This document shows, piece by piece, positions 15,825 through 24,351 of a DNA stretch of 40,104 nt. Numbering within the stretch: the first letter of the stretch is position 1; every line of letters starts with the position of its first letter. Origin of the DNA: Treponema_I sp045616125 (GTDB lineage Bacteria; Spirochaetota; Spirochaetia; Treponematales; Treponemataceae). The position numbers and the translations under genes were made by a program. The DNA is taken from positions 1 through 40,104 of the forward strand of contig JAZLGC010000103.1 in assembly GCA_045616125.1 (NCBI GenBank), given 5' to 3'. The notes under the pieces were generated by a model. That model was given only the letters and a program-made list of their open reading frames with translations, had not been told where the DNA came from and did no database searches.

Positions 15825-15853
15825 AGAATACTCGTGGAATCTCTGAGACGCAA
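15825..15853 (-). promoter_or_regulatory. Promoter of the lipoprotein gene (leaderless arrangement)
   Basis: On the minus strand TTGCGT (15853-15848) and TATTCT (15830-15825) are 17 bases apart. The ATG at 15816 follows after eight bases, with no ribosome-binding sequence between. Confidence 0.6.
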
Positions 15854-15865
15854 GGGTTTTGAGTG

Positions 15866-15874
15866 TGGTATAGT
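15866..15874 (+). promoter_or_regulatory. Extended -10 promoter (leaderless arrangement)
   Basis: TGGTATAGT is an extended -10 element (TG at 15866-15867, TATAGT at 15869-15874). The ATG at 15881 lies six bases downstream, on the predicted transcription start. No good -35 box is seen, as is usual for extended -10 promoters. Confidence 0.55.
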
Positions 15875-15880
15875 ATGAGT

Positions 15881-17536
15881 ATGATACGTAAGAGAAATCT
15901 CTTTCTGGTACTTTGCTGCCTGTGCTCTGCATCGCTTTTTGCACAGCGTTCTGTTGTGAATGCGGAATATGAAAGACTCTTTGCCACAGCTCAGAAATAC
16001 GAGGCACAGGGACAATGGTTCTATGCAGTTAACGCCTGGTATGACTGCATTGAGTCTGATCTTACAGGTAGTAGAGAAGCCCTGCAACGGTACAATCAGT
16101 TATGTTCCCTGATAAGTTCCGGCAGTGATAGTATCTGGAATAATCTGCACTCAGAAGCAGAACAATACTGGAGTACTCATTTCCCACAGGTTTTTACGGA
16201 AACAGCACAGGGGATTCAGAATACGGACAGCGAGAAAGGTACCGTAGATTATGTAATCGAATATGAAAAGAAATGGAGTTCACGGTATCTGACTCTGATG
16301 GCAGTAATGGATAAAGGACAGAAAACCCGTCAACTTTTGGGTAAAAAGGTTCTTATTCAATGGCCGGACCGAAGTGTATACCCGGCAAATGCAGACGGTT
16401 ATGACAATGCCTATGTGTATGACGGTGTTCCTTCCTGGAATAATGCAGCATCTGCTGTTTGTGTCATACAGCTGTCTGTTGTTCACGAAGATGGCTCCCT
16501 GCTTTTTAACGGCACACCTCAGGTAGCAGAAGGACGATACGTTTTTACTGCTCTTCCGGTAAAGTTTGTCCGTTTACTTGCTGATCATCAGGCGTGGATT
16601 ACGGCATCTGCTGTGGCTTTAAGAAGCGGGACAGCGTTGAACAGCCGTCTGAACAGAATTCCGCAGGCAGAGGACTGTTTCCTTAGTGGCCGTTATCGTT
16701 CTGAAGTGGCTGAACGGGAATATATTCTGACAACTTCTCTTGAAACACGCATAGCAGAAGCCGGTAAGGATGAAAAAGAAACAGTAGCACAGGCCCCTGC
16801 TCTGTATGCTAATCCTTTTGAATCGTACCGGCACTCAGAACCGGTATACAGTATTGAGCCTGAATTAATTCCTGTGCCAGAACCTGTTGTTCAATATACG
16901 CCAGTGGTTACTGAAGTTGAACATGTTGTCCCGGTAGTACCGAAGCTGGAAATTGCTGTACAGCCGGAAAAAGAACCTGTAGCAGTCATTCCAGTGACAG
17001 TTCCGATAGAAGAAAAGGAAGAAGAACCTGCTTCAGTAACGGAATCGAAACCCGTAGAAGTGGCAGTATTTGATGTGGCAGCTGTTGAAGAATCATCTGT
17101 AGAACCGGAAGCCATGGAACCTCAGGTGGAAACTGCAGTTCCGGAGGTAAAAACCGCAGAAAAGGTGGTGCTGACGTTTTATGCAGGAATGTCGCATGAC
17201 AGGCATTATGATGCAGGCTTGTACGTAGGCATCCCGGTTATTGGATCGTGGTTTCTTGGGTTAAACGTAGGATTGGGGAAAAGCAGTGTTCTTGTTTCGG
17301 CAGATCTTCTGGTAAGAACAGGTGTGTATTCTGGTGTCGGTAGAATTATGAATGTTGACCTGTACGGTATTCTTGGCAGGTATGATAATACCCTGCTGTT
17401 ATTTGGTGCAGGTGTAAGTGGAAAATTTATGGCAGGCAAACTTGTTCTTGGTGCAGATGCCTGGGGTGGATATACTGCAAAAGGAAAAATGGCATCCAAT
17501 GTTTCTTTAAGTATTGGAACCTGGACAGATAGATAA
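15881..17536 (+). CDS. Exported protein with Pro/Glu/Val-rich linker and possible beta-barrel end, unknown function
   Basis: From the ATG at 15881 the protein has 551 residues. A signal peptide ends in LFAQ near residue 20. The next stretch (about 24-60) is helical and resembles one TPR-like repeat. Residues about 300-420 are a long linker rich in Pro, Glu and Val, like the periplasm-spanning linkers of TonB-type proteins. The last ~120 residues alternate polar and hydrophobic residues with many Gly, as in a small outer-membrane beta-barrel. I do not recognise the family. An upstream ATG at 15875 and a GTG at 15863 are in frame, but they overlap the -10 box, so 15881 is preferred. The gene ends at a two-way terminator shared with rnfB. 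Confidence 0.75.
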   Translation: MIRKRNLFLVLCCLCSASLFAQRSVVNAEYERLFATAQKYEAQGQWFYAVNAWYDCIESDLTGSREALQRYNQLCSLISSGSDSIWNNLHSEAEQYWSTHFPQVFTETAQGIQNTDSEKGTVDYVIEYEKKWSSRYLTLMAVMDKGQKTRQLLGKKVLIQWPDRSVYPANADGYDNAYVYDGVPSWNNAASAVCVIQLSVVHEDGSLLFNGTPQVAEGRYVFTALPVKFVRLLADHQAWITASAVALRSGTALNSRLNRIPQAEDCFLSGRYRSEVAEREYILTTSLETRIAEAGKDEKETVAQAPALYANPFESYRHSEPVYSIEPELIPVPEPVVQYTPVVTEVEHVVPVVPKLEIAVQPEKEPVAVIPVTVPIEEKEEEPASVTESKPVEVAVFDVAAVEESSVEPEAMEPQVETAVPEVKTAEKVVLTFYAGMSHDRHYDAGLYVGIPVIGSWFLGLNVGLGKSSVLVSADLLVRTGVYSGVGRIMNVDLYGILGRYDNTLLLFGAGVSGKFMAGKLVLGADAWGGYTAKGKMASNVSLSIGTWTDR

Positions 17537-17574
17537 AAAAAGAGGCAGTTGCTTTTGGCAACTGCCTCTTTTTT
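17535..17574. terminator. Bidirectional intrinsic terminator between two converging units
   Basis: GAGGCAGTTGC (17542-17552) pairs perfectly with GCAACTGCCTC (17558-17568) around a TTTTG loop, with an A run before and a T run after. It serves both the plus-strand exported-protein gene and the minus-strand rnf operon. Confidence 0.93.
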
Positions 17575-17595
17575 GTCATGCAGAAAGGGTAGACA

Positions 17596-18408
17596 TCAGC
17601 CTACGATGGTCTGCTGAAGTTCAAGAACTTTAGTAGGACAACCGGCAACACAGGTACCGCATGAAACGCATTTGGTGTAGTCAACAACAGGAATTCCGTT
17701 GGTTACTACGATGGCACCCTGAGCACAGTTTTTCTCACATTTACCGCATTTGATACAGGCGTTTTTGCACTGTTTCAGAATAACCGGTTTGTTAGGATTG
17801 CGGTTTGAACACTGAGCAAATGAACCTTTGCGGTCAGCATCTACGCGTGCAAGCAGCCCCTGAGGACAGGCACGGGTACAGGCACCACAGCCAGTACATT
17901 TGCTGTAATCTACTTTTGGCAGTCCATCGTCACCCAGTGAAAGAGCGCCGAATGTACAAACATTTACACAATCACCAAAACCAACGCATCCCCAGGCACA
18001 CATTTTTGTACCGTTGATACCCAGTGTTTTGGCAGCTGCACAAGTGTGAACACCGTTGTAGATACCTTTTGCTTCTGCCTTGTCTTTGCAACCACGGCAG
18101 GCCAGAACAGCTACATAGCGGGTTGAACTTGCTTCAACACCCATAACAGCTCCTACTTTTTTTGCAACTTCTGCACCACCAGCGGTACAACCGTTAACAG
18201 GAGCTTCTCCGCGGGCGCAGGCTGCTGCAAAACCGTCACAACCAGGGTAACCGCATCCACCACAGTTTGCACCAGGCAGACATTCACGGATTTTTTCCTG
18301 GGTAGGATCAGTTGGAACATAGAACATCTTTTTGAAGAATCCCAGCAGAACACCCAGAATAAAGGCAGTTACAACTGAAACCAGCAGTGTTAAAAGAATA
18401 GTATTCAT
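17596..18408 (-). CDS. rnfB: Rnf complex subunit B (electron-carrying Fe-S protein)
   Basis: The 270-residue subunit has an N-terminal membrane helix (about 4-24), then a Fe-S domain with C43, C49, C52 and C57 in CLPGANCGGCGYPGC, followed by several CxxCxxCxxxC ferredoxin clusters (for example CTGCGACTRACPQG and CVSCGTCVAGCPTK). RnfB is thought to receive electrons from reduced ferredoxin and pass them into the membrane complex that pumps Na+ or H+ while reducing NAD+. It is the last gene of the C-D-G-E-A-B operon and stands in front of the two-way terminator at 17535-17574. AAGGAGA lies about ten bases before the ATG at 18408. Confidence 0.93.
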   Translation of the reverse strand: MNTILLTLLVSVVTAFILGVLLGFFKKMFYVPTDPTQEKIRECLPGANCGGCGYPGCDGFAAACARGEAPVNGCTAGGAEVAKKVGAVMGVEASSTRYVAVLACRGCKDKAEAKGIYNGVHTCAAAKTLGINGTKMCAWGCVGFGDCVNVCTFGALSLGDDGLPKVDYSKCTGCGACTRACPQGLLARVDADRKGSFAQCSNRNPNKPVILKQCKNACIKCGKCEKNCAQGAIVVTNGIPVVDYTKCVSCGTCVAGCPTKVLELQQTIVG

Positions 18409-18423
18409 ATCTTACCGTTCTCC

Positions 18424-18993
18424 TTATTTAATCATTCCGCTGAAGCCGCCGAATGCCATAGAAAGAAGACCGGCTGCAATAAACAGAACAGGAGTTCCTT
18501 TTACGCAGGCTGGAATCGGGGCACTGGCAATTCTCTTACGGATGCCGGACATGAGTACCATTGACATGATGAAACCACAGGCTGAACCCAGAGCATAAAC
18601 AATGGATTCAAGGAAGTTGTATCCGTTGGAAATGCTGTTCAGGGTAACGGCAAGGATTGCACAGTTGGTGGTAATCAGTGCCAGGTATACACCCATTGAG
18701 CTGTACAGGGCAGGAGCTGATTTTTTCAGGTAGAATTCTACCAGCTGAACAAGAGAAGCAATAACAAGGATGAACAGCAGGGTCTGCAGGAAGGTCAGTC
18801 CCAGTGGTTCAAGTACGAATTTATACAATGGCCAGGTTACAGCAGTAGCCAGAACCATTACGAATGATGTTGCAACACCCATACCAAAGGCTTTGCCGGT
18901 GTCATTGGTCATACCGATGAACGGACAGAGGGCCAGAAACTGGATCAGGATTACGTTGTCAACAAGCATTGATTTTAAGAAAATTGACATCAT
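18424..18993 (-). CDS. rnfA: Rnf complex subunit A (membrane)
   Basis: This 189-residue integral membrane subunit has about six hydrophobic helices and the family's N-terminal QFLALCPFIGMTN stretch, where the Cys belongs to a cluster-binding pair shared with RnfE. With RnfD and RnfE it forms the ion-conducting membrane part. Its start overlaps the rnfE stop by four bases, and rnfB follows after 15 bases. Length and helix pattern match the family. Confidence 0.93.
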   Translation of the reverse strand: MMSIFLKSMLVDNVILIQFLALCPFIGMTNDTGKAFGMGVATSFVMVLATAVTWPLYKFVLEPLGLTFLQTLLFILVIASLVQLVEFYLKKSAPALYSSMGVYLALITTNCAILAVTLNSISNGYNFLESIVYALGSACGFIMSMVLMSGIRKRIASAPIPACVKGTPVLFIAAGLLSMAFGGFSGMIK

Positions 18994-19598
18994 TTTTTGC
19001 CTCCTTTAGCGGCGGCGTTGCGGATGGCACGGGTGATGGCTATCATACAACCGAATACAAAGAATCCGCCTGGCGCACGGCTGAAGAACACAATGCAGTT
19101 TGCTTCAGGAATAACCGGCATACCAAAGAAGGTACCGCTTCCCAGCAGTTCGCGGATGATTGAAATGGTGCAGAGTACCCACAGGTAACCAAAGCCCATA
19201 CCGAATGCATCACAGATTGATTCACCAACAGTCCGTTTTGAAGCAAAAGATTCAACGCGTCCCATGATGATACAGTTAACTACGATAAGAGGAATGAAAA
19301 CACCCATGCTTTCTGACAGAGCAGGCAGGTAAGCTTTCATTACCAGGTCTACGATGGTAGTGAACGATGCAATAACGATAATGAATACCGGAATACGGAT
19401 TGAATCCGGAATCAGTTTACGGAAGATGCTGATGATGAGTTCAGACATTACCAGTACGAAGGTCATAGCCATACCCATACCGAAACCGTTTGCAACACTT
19501 GTGGTAACGGCCAGTGAAGAACAGAGACCAATCATGATTACCAGAAGTGGGTTTTCTTTCAGTAAACCGTTTGTAAAGATTTGCCAGTACTTTTTCAT
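18990..19598 (-). CDS. rnfE: Rnf complex subunit E (membrane)
   Basis: This 202-residue membrane subunit is paralogous to RnfA and has about six hydrophobic helices. The NPLLVIMIGLCSSLAVT segment near residues 16-32 and the RVESFASKRTVGESICDAFGMG region near 113-134 (cited by position) are typical. The Cys in GLCSS pairs with that of RnfA in current models of the complex. The gene lies between rnfG (nine-base gap) and rnfA (four-base overlap), so expression is tightly linked. Confidence 0.93.
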   Translation of the reverse strand: MKKYWQIFTNGLLKENPLLVIMIGLCSSLAVTTSVANGFGMGMAMTFVLVMSELIISIFRKLIPDSIRIPVFIIVIASFTTIVDLVMKAYLPALSESMGVFIPLIVVNCIIMGRVESFASKRTVGESICDAFGMGFGYLWVLCTISIIRELLGSGTFFGMPVIPEANCIVFFSRAPGGFFVFGCMIAITRAIRNAAAKGGKK

Positions 19599-19607
19599 GA
19601 TTACTCC

Positions 19608-20159
19608 TTAGTTGGCGTTTGCCATAGCTTCAAGAGCTGCTTTTGTAGCAGTCTGCAGCAGGGCACCAACACCTCTTGAGGTAATGGTTGCACCACTGAT
19701 ACCGTCAAAATCAGTACCAACAGTAAAGCTGAGCTCAGCAGATTTGCCGGTAAACTGTTCGTAGAATGCCGGTTCTGAAGCTTTCTGTCCGAATCCCGGA
19801 GAATCGCTGTTGGCCAGAATTTTTACACCGGTAAGGGTCTTATCTGCAGTTACACCAACCAGAATGGTCATGCGGTCATAGGTAGGACCGGAAACCTGTA
19901 CAACAGCACCGATAACGCCATTGGCAGCATCACGTGCTACATTACAGCTTTCAACGGATACGTTGGTTCCGTCTGGGGTAAATACACCATCGGTGTAGCT
20001 TTTTGCATCAGGCATAACTTCTGCAAGAGCTGCAGTAAGTTTAGCGTTTTCGTTGGCTGCAATAACAGGAGCTGTCAGGTTGTTAACCAGTGCAAGTGCT
20101 ACACAGGCAACACCGGCAAATACTGCTAATACGAAGCCTAATTTAAGCATGTCTTTCAT
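19608..20159 (-). CDS. rnfG: Rnf complex subunit G (covalent FMN-binding)
   Basis: This 183-residue protein has one N-terminal membrane helix (about 7-28) and an extracytoplasmic FMN-binding domain. The S-G-A-T motif at residues 155-158 puts the covalently flavinylated Thr at 158, as in RnfG and NqrC. It relays electrons on the outer side of the membrane between RnfD and other cofactors. The start overlaps the end of rnfD by four bases (ATGA type). Confidence 0.93.
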   Translation of the reverse strand: MKDMLKLGFVLAVFAGVACVALALVNNLTAPVIAANENAKLTAALAEVMPDAKSYTDGVFTPDGTNVSVESCNVARDAANGVIGAVVQVSGPTYDRMTILVGVTADKTLTGVKILANSDSPGFGQKASEPAFYEQFTGKSAELSFTVGTDFDGISGATITSRGVGALLQTATKAALEAMANAN

Positions 20160-21127
20160 TTGGCACTTCCTTTCTTAGCAGTTTTTTTTGCATAGCCGTA
20201 TTTGCGGCCAACAATTTTGTTCAGGAATGGAGTTACAGAGTTCATAATCAGAATACTGAACATAACTCCTTCTGGATATGAACCGAATTTACGGATCAGG
20301 AAGGTAATAAGACCACAACCGATACCGAAAATCAGACGTCCCCAAGGGGTAACAGGGGTAGTAGCATAGTCAGTTGCCATGAATACAGCACCGAAAATCA
20401 GACCACCGGAAAGGAGGGCCATCAGTACGTCGTATCCTGCAATACATGAACACAGTGCTACGGTTCCAACCATACCCAGGGTTGCACGCCAGTCAACAAC
20501 TTTAATGGCTACCAGAACGATGAATGCAATGAGGATCAGCATAACTGAAGATTCACCGATACAACCGTTGCGGTTACCCAGGAAGTATCCCAGATACCAG
20601 TCAGAAGGAATGTATGAACCTGGTTTCAGTTTTGAAAGCATGGTAGCACCGGTAAGACCGTCAACAGTCATTGAAGGACGTACCCAGTGGTTACCCATTT
20701 CGCCACCGAAAGAAACGAACATGAATGCACGTCCTGCCAGAGCGGGGTTGAATACGTTGGCACCGATACCGCCGAAGATCTGTTTTGCAACAACAATGGC
20801 GAAAACGGCTCCAAGAACTACCATCCAAACTGGAGTACGTGGAGGACAAACCAGTGCAAGAAGCAGACCGGTTACAACGGCTGAAAGGTCAGTAACGCGG
20901 ATAGGTTGTTTGGTCAGCAGCTGGAATACCAGTTCTGAAACAACACAGGTTACTACTGATGCACAGATGATGGTCAGTGCTTTAACGCCGTACAGAACAA
21001 CACCGTATACAGCCAGTGGCAGAAGTCCGCAGATTACGGCCAGCATGGTTTTGGTTGTTGAACTGCTTTTAGAAAAATGTGGGCTTGAAGAAATGTAAAT
21101 TTCGTTCTTGTCAGATGGTGCTGCCAT
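20156..21127 (-). CDS. rnfD: Rnf complex subunit D (membrane, covalent FMN)
   Basis: This 323-residue membrane subunit has about eight to ten helices and is related to NqrB. The T-G-A-T motif at residues 159-162 places the covalent FMN on Thr162. FNPALAGRAFMF near 126-137 is a conserved loop. It forms part of the ion path. Its ATG overlaps the last base of the rnfC stop codon (TAATG), and its end overlaps rnfG. Confidence 0.93.
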   Translation of the reverse strand: MAAPSDKNEIYISSSPHFSKSSSTTKTMLAVICGLLPLAVYGVVLYGVKALTIICASVVTCVVSELVFQLLTKQPIRVTDLSAVVTGLLLALVCPPRTPVWMVVLGAVFAIVVAKQIFGGIGANVFNPALAGRAFMFVSFGGEMGNHWVRPSMTVDGLTGATMLSKLKPGSYIPSDWYLGYFLGNRNGCIGESSVMLILIAFIVLVAIKVVDWRATLGMVGTVALCSCIAGYDVLMALLSGGLIFGAVFMATDYATTPVTPWGRLIFGIGCGLITFLIRKFGSYPEGVMFSILIMNSVTPFLNKIVGRKYGYAKKTAKKGSAK

Positions 21128-22491
21128 TATTTGGCCTCCTTAGCTTTTGCGGCATCTGCTTTTGCCTTTGCGGCAGCCATTTCAGCACGAACAATGTTTT
21201 TACCGGCTCTGAATCTCTGAACCAGTTTAACTTTTGCAGGACATACGTAAGCACAGGAACCGCATTCAACACAGTCCATAAGACCGTATTTCTTTGCATC
21301 TTCCATGTTGCCTTCTTTCAGGGCACGGGCCATCATGACAGGAGTCAGGTGGCTTGGACATGCCTTAAGACAGCGTCCGCAGCTGATACATGGGGTTTCT
21401 TCATAGATTGGAGCTTCTTTTTTGTCCATGAAGAGCACACCACTGGTGTTTTTTGCAACAGGGAAGTTGGCACTCATCATAGAGAAGCCCATCATAGGAC
21501 CACCGGAAATGATTTTTACAACGTTTTCCTTCAGTGTGATAACTTCTGGAATCAGGTCGCCTACCAGAGTACCAACCGGTACAACCAGGTTCATTGGTTT
21601 TTCAACAGCGTGACCAGAAACGGTGAACGGGCGGTCAATAAGTGGTTTACCTTCGCGGAATGCGTCGGCAATGGCACACAGGGTTCCAACGTTATCAATT
21701 ACACAACCGATATCTGCTGGCAGTCCGCCGGCTGGAATTTCGCGTCCAACAGCAGCCTGAACCAGGTTCTTTTCACCACCCTGTGGGTATTTGGTCTTAC
21801 ACAGGCAGATGCTGATTTTTTCATCAAGGTTTGCTTTTGAAATTGCTTCAGAAAGAACAGAAACCAGATCAGCTTTATTATCTTCAAGAACAATAATACC
21901 GGTCTGAGCTCCGGTAATGTGAACGGTAATGTTCAGACCATCTACCAGCTTGTCTGCATGTTCTTTCATGGTGCGGTAGTCAATGGTCAGGTATGGTTCA
22001 CATTCAGCTGCATTACACAGAACGCAATCTATAACTTTTCCTGCAGGAGGATTCAGTTTTACGTGAGTAGGGAAAGAAGCACCACCCATACCAACGATAC
22101 CGGCTTCCTTTACGCGTTTGATTGCTTCGTCATGAGAGCAGGTAAAGGGATCAAGTACGGGCATGAATTCAGTGCGGTCTGAATCGTCAGCCTGAATGAC
22201 AATACAGGGGGCGTCAACGTTTGGGGTTACCAGACGAGATTCAACTTTTTTTACTGTTCCGGCAATGGAAGCATGTACTGGAGCTGACATGAATGCGTCG
22301 CTTCTGGCAATAACCTGACCGCGGGCAACAGTGTCACCTACCTGTACTACAGGCTGGTTTGGAGCACCGCCCATAGTTACCGGAATACTGACTGTTTTTG
22401 TAGAAGGAAATGCTGCAACGATTTCGCAATCTTTGGACAGTTCCTTCATTTCCGGTGGATGGATTCCACCTTTAAAGGTATGCGTTTTCAT
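21127..22491 (-). CDS. rnfC: Rnf complex subunit C (NADH/FMN and Fe-S)
   Basis: From the ATG at 22491 the protein has 454 residues. It starts with the conserved HTFKGGIHPPEMKE and shows GIVGMGGASFPTHVK for the flavin/NADH fold, GGPMMG, and two [4Fe-4S] motifs, CISCGRCLKACP and CVECGSCAYVCP. RnfC is the cytoplasmic NAD-reducing subunit. The C-terminus carries a Lys/Ala-rich tail of about 20 residues. A longer frame opening with TTG at 22527 exists, but family alignment and promoter placement favour 22491. It is the first gene of the operon. One promoter would make it leaderless and a second, upstream, would give a leader of about 45 bases. Confidence 0.92.
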   Translation of the reverse strand: MKTHTFKGGIHPPEMKELSKDCEIVAAFPSTKTVSIPVTMGGAPNQPVVQVGDTVARGQVIARSDAFMSAPVHASIAGTVKKVESRLVTPNVDAPCIVIQADDSDRTEFMPVLDPFTCSHDEAIKRVKEAGIVGMGGASFPTHVKLNPPAGKVIDCVLCNAAECEPYLTIDYRTMKEHADKLVDGLNITVHITGAQTGIIVLEDNKADLVSVLSEAISKANLDEKISICLCKTKYPQGGEKNLVQAAVGREIPAGGLPADIGCVIDNVGTLCAIADAFREGKPLIDRPFTVSGHAVEKPMNLVVPVGTLVGDLIPEVITLKENVVKIISGGPMMGFSMMSANFPVAKNTSGVLFMDKKEAPIYEETPCISCGRCLKACPSHLTPVMMARALKEGNMEDAKKYGLMDCVECGSCAYVCPAKVKLVQRFRAGKNIVRAEMAAAKAKADAAKAKEAK

Positions 22492-22498
22492 ACCCTGT

Positions 22499-22527
22499 AT
22501 TTTATTGATGGATAAAAAAATATTCAA
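22499..22527 (-). promoter_or_regulatory. Proximal rnf promoter (leaderless arrangement)
   Basis: On the minus strand TTGAAT (22527-22522) and TAAAAT (22504-22499) are 17 bases apart, and the ATG at 22491 follows after seven bases. The intervening ACAGGGT is too close to the ATG to act as a ribosome site. Confidence 0.6.
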
Positions 22528-22542
22528 TGAAAAACAGACCGG

Positions 22543-22551
22543 ATTATACCA
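22543..22551 (-). promoter_or_regulatory. Distal rnf promoter (extended -10)
   Basis: TGGTATAAT on the minus strand (22551-22543) is a perfect extended -10 element. It would start transcription near 22536 and give a leader of about 45 bases without a clear Shine-Dalgarno site. The -35 region is AT-rich with no clear box. Confidence 0.45.
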
Positions 22552-22559
22552 TTAGATTA

Positions 22560-22581
22560 AAAATTTATCGATAAAAATTTT
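22560..22581 (-). other. AT-rich inverted repeat after the HtrA gene
   Basis: AAAATTT (22560-22566) and AAATTTT (22575-22581) are complementary around the TATCGATA palindrome. On the minus strand it is followed by a T run, so it could be a weak terminator for the protease gene. The stem has no G or C outside the loop, hence low confidence. Confidence 0.3.
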
Positions 22582-22593
22582 CAAAATACAAAT

Positions 22594-23832
22594 TCAGTCC
22601 AAGGTAATGCGGATATTCTGTTCTTTTTTATTGCGGATAATTGTCATGGTAATAGCATCACCGGGTTTTTTATCTTCCAGCAGACTGTAGTAGTCAGCCA
22701 GAGACGTAACGGCAGTTCCGTTGATGGCGGTAATAACGTCACCTCCCAGATAAATGGTAGTGCTGTTGAAACGGCTTCCGTACTGTACGGCTTCAGTGCC
22801 GGCAAGAAGACCGTCTTCAATGGCATGGCTTTTCCGTGAAAGTTCAGAAACCAAAAGACCCTGGTTTACGGGAATTCCTGCATAGCGTGAAATGGAACTG
22901 GTCAGCTGGACAAAGGTACCGTCAATGGTGCCGCGCATGACTTTGCCGTAGGTAATAAGATCTTGTACAACCCGTTTGGCAGTATTGATGGGAACGGCAA
23001 ATCCGACCCCGGCACTGGAACCGCTGGTAGAGTAAATCATGGTATTGATGCCGATCATGCGACCGGTGGTATCAAGGAGCGGGCCGCCTGAGTTACCGGG
23101 ATTGATGGCGGTATCTGTCTGAATCATGTTCCGGATTATCGTATTATTGCTGTTTTTGATAGGGCGGCCGAGTCCTGAAACGATACCGGTGGTAAGAGTG
23201 CGCTCAAAACCAAAAGGGTTACCGATGGCAAGAACCTTCTGGCCAACTTTCAGTGTATCGCTGTTACCAAAGGGAATGGTTTTCAGCTGGACTCCGGCTG
23301 GGGGATCAAATTTGATGACGGCAATATCGCTGGCAGTATCGGTACCGATTACTTTTCCTTCGTACTGGGTACCGTCCTGCAGACTGATATAGATTTTGTA
23401 AGCGCCTTCAATAACATGGACGTTGGTAACTACATAACCCCGGTCATCGATGATGCTGCCGGATCCCGAACCGCCTTCCTGCGGCACGGCTTCAAGAAAC
23501 CAGTTTACGGACATAACCTGAGTAGTGATGTTGACTACGGCATCGTTATAGGTCTGATATACGCTGATATTCTGGGTTTCATCCTGGGTGTATCCCTGCT
23601 GTGCAAGAGCTGCTGCTGTTTGCAGCACGTTGATATCCGGTTCAGGAATCTCCGGTATTGCCGTAACTTCCGGAATGGCAGATTCTTCTGGCATGTTTTT
23701 TTCCGGAAGAGATGCGGTGGCAGAACTGCGGAATGTGAAATATGAATAGGCAATAAGACCTGCCAGTGTTGCAGTAAGCAGTGCACTGATAATGGCAGTA
23801 AGCACAAGATGGTGTTTTGAATACAGCTTCAT
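22594..23832 (-). CDS. HtrA/DegP-family serine protease
   Basis: The 412-residue protein has an N-terminal membrane anchor (about 10-33), a Pro/Glu-rich linker (about 42-66), a trypsin-like domain and one PDZ domain (about 320-410). The catalytic triad is His139 (NVHVIEGA), Asp169 (ASDIAV) and Ser248 (GNSGGP). It would degrade or refold misfolded proteins on the periplasmic face of the inner membrane. One PDZ domain and a membrane anchor make it more like DegS/HtrB than soluble DegP. The start lacks a ribosome site; a promoter ends seven bases upstream. Its neighbour downstream is the rnf operon, which has its own promoters. Confidence 0.92.
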   Translation of the reverse strand: MKLYSKHHLVLTAIISALLTATLAGLIAYSYFTFRSSATASLPEKNMPEESAIPEVTAIPEIPEPDINVLQTAAALAQQGYTQDETQNISVYQTYNDAVVNITTQVMSVNWFLEAVPQEGGSGSGSIIDDRGYVVTNVHVIEGAYKIYISLQDGTQYEGKVIGTDTASDIAVIKFDPPAGVQLKTIPFGNSDTLKVGQKVLAIGNPFGFERTLTTGIVSGLGRPIKNSNNTIIRNMIQTDTAINPGNSGGPLLDTTGRMIGINTMIYSTSGSSAGVGFAVPINTAKRVVQDLITYGKVMRGTIDGTFVQLTSSISRYAGIPVNQGLLVSELSRKSHAIEDGLLAGTEAVQYGSRFNSTTIYLGGDVITAINGTAVTSLADYYSLLEDKKPGDAITMTIIRNKKEQNIRITLD

Positions 23833-23839
23833 ATTTTTA

Positions 23840-23868
23840 AAAATACGTACCTTTTGTCTTTAAGGCAA
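23840..23868 (-). promoter_or_regulatory. Promoter of the HtrA gene (leaderless arrangement)
   Basis: On the minus strand TTGCCT (23868-23863) and TATTTT (23845-23840) are 17 bases apart, and the ATG at 23832 lies seven bases on. No Shine-Dalgarno sequence is present; AAAGG occurs only inside the promoter spacer. Confidence 0.55.
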
Positions 23869-23907
23869 GTTGCACAGAAAATTCCATCTGGCAAATCAGT
23901 GTTCTGT

Positions 23908-24336
23908 TCAGCTTTTAAGCTTCTGGAGCTGGGAATTCATTTTCTCGGTGGAATGTCTGAGTGAAAGGTACATGACTGTCCAGACGGTTATGAAAATGAT
24001 TACAAAAAGCAGTTCCATGGCGATGATTGTTATGGGATGGGCAAGACTGAACCATCCGAGCCAGAGTCCTGTGGCCAGCACAACACCGTTGGCAAAAACG
24101 ATGTAGACGATATTCCACAGTAAGTAGGGAATGCGTGGCATTTCTTTGTCTTTTAGAAATGGAAGCCGGGCTACCGTGAGGATGGCAGACACGAGAAGAA
24201 CGCCCCAGATGTACGATAGGGGAACACTGCCGTGGATGCCGGAAAAGACAAAAATATAGATGGATGAAAATAAGTAGATGGCAGTGGCCAGTTTTGCAAA
24301 CATATCGATGAATGCAGATACCAGTGATTTATTCAT
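23908..24336 (-). CDS. Four-helix membrane protein, DUF3021-like
   Basis: The 142-residue protein has four hydrophobic segments (about 13-32, 40-58, 70-93 and 97-120) and a basic C-terminal end. Size, topology and its place directly behind a LytTR regulator match the DUF3021 proteins that accompany LytTR genes in Firmicutes; I assign it mainly on that context. Such membrane partners are thought to restrain or modulate the regulator. AAGGAA lies about seven bases before the ATG, and the gap to the LytTR gene is 15 bases, so the two form an operon. Confidence 0.7.
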   Translation of the reverse strand: MNKSLVSAFIDMFAKLATAIYLFSSIYIFVFSGIHGSVPLSYIWGVLLVSAILTVARLPFLKDKEMPRIPYLLWNIVYIVFANGVVLATGLWLGWFSLAHPITIIAMELLFVIIFITVWTVMYLSLRHSTEKMNSQLQKLKS

Positions 24337-24351
24337 AACAAAGTTCCTTTT

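Noticed and set aside
16891..17115. A Thr/Ser/Gly-rich minus-strand frame in the exported-protein gene
   Set aside because: It is only the reverse reading of the Pro/Glu/Val-rich linker codons.
20379..21098. A 239-codon plus-strand frame inside rnfD
   Set aside because: It is antisense to a conserved membrane subunit and has no ribosome site or recognisable domain.
22492..22527. Twelve extra codons at the start of rnfC from a TTG at 22527
   Set aside because: The family begins at the MKTHTFKGG region, and the TTG lies inside the -35 box of the proximal promoter.
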